A DNA stretch of 64,000 nt from Plantago ovata (Eukaryota > Streptophyta > Magnoliopsida > Lamiales > Plantaginaceae). This document shows, in pieces, positions 60,198 through 64,000 of the stretch. Every line of letters starts with the position of its first letter. Positions within the stretch are counted from its first letter, which is position 1. Where the stretch lies: assembly GCA_028274465.1 (NCBI GenBank), contig CM051455.1:132652096-132716095 (forward strand). The letters are read 5' to 3'. Below the pieces are notes generated by a model. That model searched no databases and had not been told where the DNA came from. It was given only the letters and a program-made list of their open reading frames with translations. Both the position numbers and the translations under genes were made by a program.

Positions 60198-60599
60198 GAA
60201 AATAGGTCCAACACCTTAAATTCAAAATCAATCGAGCAAGCAAGCAAGAAGAATATGGAAGAAAGCAAGAATGAGCTGAAAGCTTACCTTATTAGCAGTA
60301 GTACATAATATAAAAAATGGCAGCAGGCATATACTACTATATCTTCTTGGTGAAAAAAGGCAAGCTTCAAGCTTGTGAATTTTTGGGGACGGAGCTAGCT
60401 AGGTTGAGATTTGGGGCCGGGAATGACGCTCTGGTCGGTGCTTCTGAAATATTCCAACTGACTTTAGTCGCGAACTTGGTAGAATTGGGCCACGATACTT
60501 ACAAGGAGAGCTACTGGGCTTACAACCCGTCCATATATGCTAAACTCGGTTGTCTAGCAGATAACAAGCCCAAATCAGGCCCGAACTCGTTAAACATTA

Positions 60600-61560
60600 G
60601 TTAAACTCAAACTCGGCTCGTTTGGCTCGAACAAGCCGAGCCTATATAAAAAAAATGTGAAAAACTGAAAGAAGATATCAAAAATCAAGTATTCAAGATA
60701 ACTCATTAACAATCAATATTTGAAATCATAGTATTTGATTCTGATTGTAGTTTAGTTGTGTTTTCTATTTGCTTTTTTGTTGATTACTTATGCTAACGGG
60801 TTGTTTGAGGTTTTCTAGGTGTTGTTTATTTTTTTGAAGGTGAAAAAATAAGCATGGAAAATGTTGGAGTTCTCTTGTTGCGGTCTAGCCATTATATGTT
60901 GCTTCCTGAGACTTTTTCTCCTTCCCTACCCCTGCAGAGAGCTGGATTGGTTAAGAAAGCACTACTACATGAATGGAAAAGTCTGAAATGCCAGAGACAT
61001 CCATGGAGTACGGTCACAGGGTTATCCATGGAGTTGGAATGAAGTAGGCGTGTTTCTATAGCCTCTGTATAGATTGTTACAATTCGTTTGATGATTTCTA
61101 TACTGTGAATAGTTAGGCTTAGTGTATCTTTGTCTTGTGGCTTTACTAAGGTCATGGACATTTTTTAGAGCCTTTTAGTACTCCCAAGTCATAGTAGTAA
61201 CCGATCTTACATTTGATTGTGTTTGGAATTTATTATGGGCATAGGCTTTCAATTGGAGTATTCCCCTCTTATCTTTGTAAAACTCTCGTTGGATTCCAAT
61301 CGAATTTAACTTCATGCGAAAAAATATTTGAAATCATAAATTCATAAAAAAAACTAACAAATGCAAATATAAACATTCAAATCTAATGCTAAAATCTCCG
61401 ATAATTGTACAAATATTAAATCTCACGAGCCTTACCGAGTACTCGCGAGCCGCTCGTTAGTAGAACGAGCCTCATGTTAGGCTCGAGCTCGGCTTGAATA
61501 CCTTATCGATCGAGCGAGCCGAGCTCGATCCTTACCGAGCCCGATAAGGCTCAGTTCGCA
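60600..61560. repeat. Unclassified repeat with GAGCTCG/CGAGCC-rich ends
   Basis: Both ends contain many copies of CGAGCC and GGCTCG (for example AACTCGGCTCGTTTGGCTCG at 60608 and CGAGCGAGCCGAGCTCG near 61511). The middle has a short open frame (60854-61042) that I do not recognise. The type of element is not clear. Confidence 0.4.
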
Positions 61561-62184
61561 TAACATCACTTATTATCAACAATATATATAGAGTAATTAA
61601 CAACGTAGATATTTTTTATATATTTTTTATAAATAAAAGATATATTATGTTAGCAACATAGATGTTTTACGTAATAATATCTACTATATTTTAGTTAAAA
61701 CCATTGCACTAATCTATTTTTAGGTTAAGCACAAATGGTCCCCCACACTAATTTGCATTGATTGTAACCTCATACTCCCTCTGTTGATATTTTAGTCAAA
61801 TGCACACATATTAAAAAAATGATTAATTTATATTGTTTTTCTTCATCCAACAATTATCGTTATGAAAAATCTCAACTCTACCTAAACTAAACCCAATCTG
61901 ATTGGCTATTAAAGAAAATATTAAAATATTATTGCACTTTAAGGCAAGTTTGTAAATAAAGAGAAAATTACCTTGGAATTATAATAAAAAAGATGGAACA
62001 TCTAGGGTCCGTATCTTTATAGTACTACGCAAGCGTCCCTAATAACAAAAACATACCTACTAGATAATCAACTAGTCCATGTATATAAAACTTATATTTG
62101 ATAAATGAGAATATGTGGAAAAAAAACTAAACTTAAATATAGCATTTACATGGCTATAAAGTGGATTCCCGGGATACACCTATT

Positions 62185-62305
62185 AACATAGACGCAAATG
62201 GGAAACCACGGGGTACCTCCAACCAATAGGTCAGGGGTTCAAGTCATCACGGGTAAATAGGAAACCATTATTGATTCTCGCTTTGCCGCTTCAAGAGAAA
62301 AAAAA
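62185..62305 (+). mobile_element. SINE-like relic
   Basis: GGGGTTCAAGTCATCACGG resembles a box B region and is followed by GGTAAATAGGAAACC, similar to 37450-37575, then a poly-A tail near 62288. Box A is poorly preserved. Confidence 0.45.
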
Positions 62306-62746
62306 AAAAAAACATAAACTCAAATACAGAAAGGTATAGATCACAACTTTGTTTCCCGTGGAGCACTTGGTGTAATAGGATTAACCCCAATAGGTGCAAA
62401 TTCATACAGCTATAGATTACAAAAAATTCGTCCATGTGGAGCACGTAGTGTAATATGATTAAATCCCAATTATGCACAGATTCATAAATGTATAGATTAT
62501 AAATTAGTTTCCAATGGAGCACATAGTGTAATAGACTTAAATCCAAAAGACATAATTAGTGAATTTTCTTCCCGTCTAGCACCTAGTGGAATAGATTCAA
62601 ATCCAAAAAGAATAGATCACTAATTTAGGGCCCATAAGATACCTAGTGCAACAAACCCATGGGATTTGAATTTGTCTAGAGCATGCTACTACTCTATTTT
62701 ATCAAAACTAACCTCTTTCTGATCTATTCTTTATTCATTATCTATA

Positions 62747-62996
62747 CTCCCTCCGTCCCATAGCAGTTGTACCATTTGCTTTTGGGCACAAAAAATAAGG
62801 ATGAGAGTTAAATATTGAGTTATATTGATAGTGGAGGTTACTTTTACTTTATTGGTGATCTATGGCCACTCAAATGTGTTTGTGGAATATAAAATTGTTA
62901 TATACATGTCCCAAAATGGCAAAGAAATGAAATGGTGTAACTCTAACGAGACGCCCAAAATGGCAAAATGGTGCAACTGTTCTGGGACGGAGGGAG
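62747..62996. mobile_element. Stowaway MITE
   Basis: The ends are CTCCCTCCGTCCCA and its complement TGGGACGGAGGGAG, with TA on each side (62745-62746 and 62997-62998). Inverted-repeat similarity extends about 45 bases inward (CAGTTGYACCATTT). This is the standard Tc1/mariner-type Stowaway signature. Confidence 0.93.
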
Positions 62997-63282
62997 TATT
63001 TCTTTATTAAAATAATATTGAAACCTTATTTTGTGTGTTTGGACAAATGGACTACAAAACGATATATGTGAGATGGTATTCATGATATCTATTTTATTTT
63101 AAAATATAGCCATTTAGTACCCGGACTTCTTTAAAAAAAGAAACATTTATAAAGTCTCTAAATTGTCGAAATTACTTTCAATCTCATGTCAAGTTGGCAG
63201 CTATCAAATTACTTTTGTTGAAAAACTATCCACAGTCAGTCAATTATTGTACTTTGTAATCCAAGTACTACATCTTATTCCA

Positions 63283-63534
63283 CACATTCAAACTCCTGAA
63301 ATTGGTGAGGCTCTGGTGCTACGTGCGTGTTTGAACCATGCAGTCCAGTTTAGTTGTTTGCATATTCATGTTGAAACAGACTGTAGTACTTTGGTGCACA
63401 AGATAAAGGCCAGAGATTCATCCCTTTTATGTGTTGGAGTTTTACTGGACGATATCAAGAATTTGGCAGTTAGTTTTTTATCTGTTGCCTTTTCTTATGT
63501 TTCTAAAGATTGTACTAAGCTAATGAGTACATGA
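63283..63534 (+). pseudogene. RNase H-like relic of a non-LTR element or plant RNase H family
   Basis: GEALVLRACLNHAV, IHVETDCSTLVHKI and LLDDIKNLAVSFLSVAFSYV follow the pattern of the RNase H-like domain common at the ends of plant LINE ORFs (RVT_3 type). The start and most catalytic context are missing, and no reverse transcriptase is nearby. Confidence 0.6.
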
Positions 63535-64000
63535 AGTAAAATAAAACTCCAGGAGACGATTAAGAAGGAATCAACTAAAATAGTAAAAGAGCTGAAATAT
63601 ACACCTCTCATGAAGAATCAAGAGAAACCCAATTCAAAATCATAAATGAAGAAATGAGCTTGTCTAATACTATGTGGAAATCCAATAAGTGAAACTATGG
63701 ACATTTTATATGAGAATGAGTTTCTATGAGTACATGTTTTAGAATCATTTGTGCTATGTGAAAATCATTTGACCACTTTTTGAGAATCATTTTCTATGAG
63801 TACATGTTTTCTAAGAATCATAAAAAAAAAATACATAGATTAATTAATAAAACTATGAACATCGCCACACTTGATGCTAATGAAGTGAACTTGACTCTTG
63901 GGATGCTTGTGTTCCATAGGCCAGGGATATCCATTTCTATTACTGTTCAGGTGGTAGACGCCAGAGGGTATGCAAAATGGAATTACGACTACGTCTCTTT

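Larger units (their letters stand above)
60198..64000. other. Repeat-rich end of the window
   Basis: No intact gene is seen. Contents are the GAGCTCG-rich repeat (60600-61560), a SINE relic (62185-62305), the Stowaway MITE (62747-62996) and an RNase H-like relic (63283-63534). From 63535 to the end I see nothing I can name. Confidence 0.55.

Noticed and set aside
61771-61990. Second Stowaway-like start CTCCCTCTGTTG
   Set aside because: Only one end resembles the family; no partner end with TA was found.

Overview
This is nuclear DNA from a flowering plant, almost certainly a eudicot. It has short GT-AG introns, AT-rich intergenic DNA, a plant Ty3/gypsy retrotransposon, SINEs, MITEs and a Helitron relic. 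The genes belong to plant families: CYP71-clan cytochromes P450, squalene epoxidase, organellar mTERF proteins, GTE-type acidic proteins and DNA polymerase kappa. The P450 and GTE-like sequences would fit an asterid such as Lamiales, but that is only an impression.

Positions 1-33,050 hold a tandem array of closely related two-exon P450 genes on the minus strand. Four look complete (520-2320, 19567-21167, 29129-30887, 31446-33047). Around them lie an internally deleted pseudogene (2515-2948), two exon-2 relics (3079-3182, 24414-24776) and an orphan 5' flank (18286-18425). A segment with a P450 relic and a small GTE-like gene is present twice (GTE-like genes at 14729-15586 and 25099-25872). The first copy is split by an 11.3 kb Ty3/gypsy element of the Tat type (3312-14585) flanked by the 5-bp duplication CTTAG. 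The second copy preserves the empty site. The element carries gag-pol on the minus strand and a large intron-containing extra gene on the plus strand (4409-7044).

Positions 33,050-39,100 are gene-poor. They contain a near-perfect short hairpin (33985-34065), a tRNA-derived SINE with target duplication (36185-36373) and a Mutator-like MITE with a 9-bp target duplication (37891-38554). An intact eight-exon squalene epoxidase gene follows (39272-42444), then a plus-strand CYP71D-like gene with one frameshift (44261-45851).

Positions 42,700-60,300 are a birth-and-death mTERF cluster on the minus strand. It has two intact single-exon genes (51475-52668, 59007-60197), one pseudogene with two breaks (46256-47419) and at least six relics. 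A truncated DNA polymerase kappa pseudogene with a TGA stop (54689-57886) lies inside it and runs directly into mTERF flanking DNA.

Positions 60,300-64,000 hold only repeats: a GAGCTCG-rich repeat, a SINE relic, a Stowaway MITE (62747-62996) and an RNase H-like relic.

Functionally, squalene epoxidase makes 2,3-oxidosqualene, and CYP71-clan enzymes often oxidise terpenoids. Their closeness suggests a possible specialised-metabolism locus, but no oxidosqualene cyclase is visible, so this is a hypothesis. The mTERF proteins are expected in mitochondria or plastids and have no evident link to the P450s.
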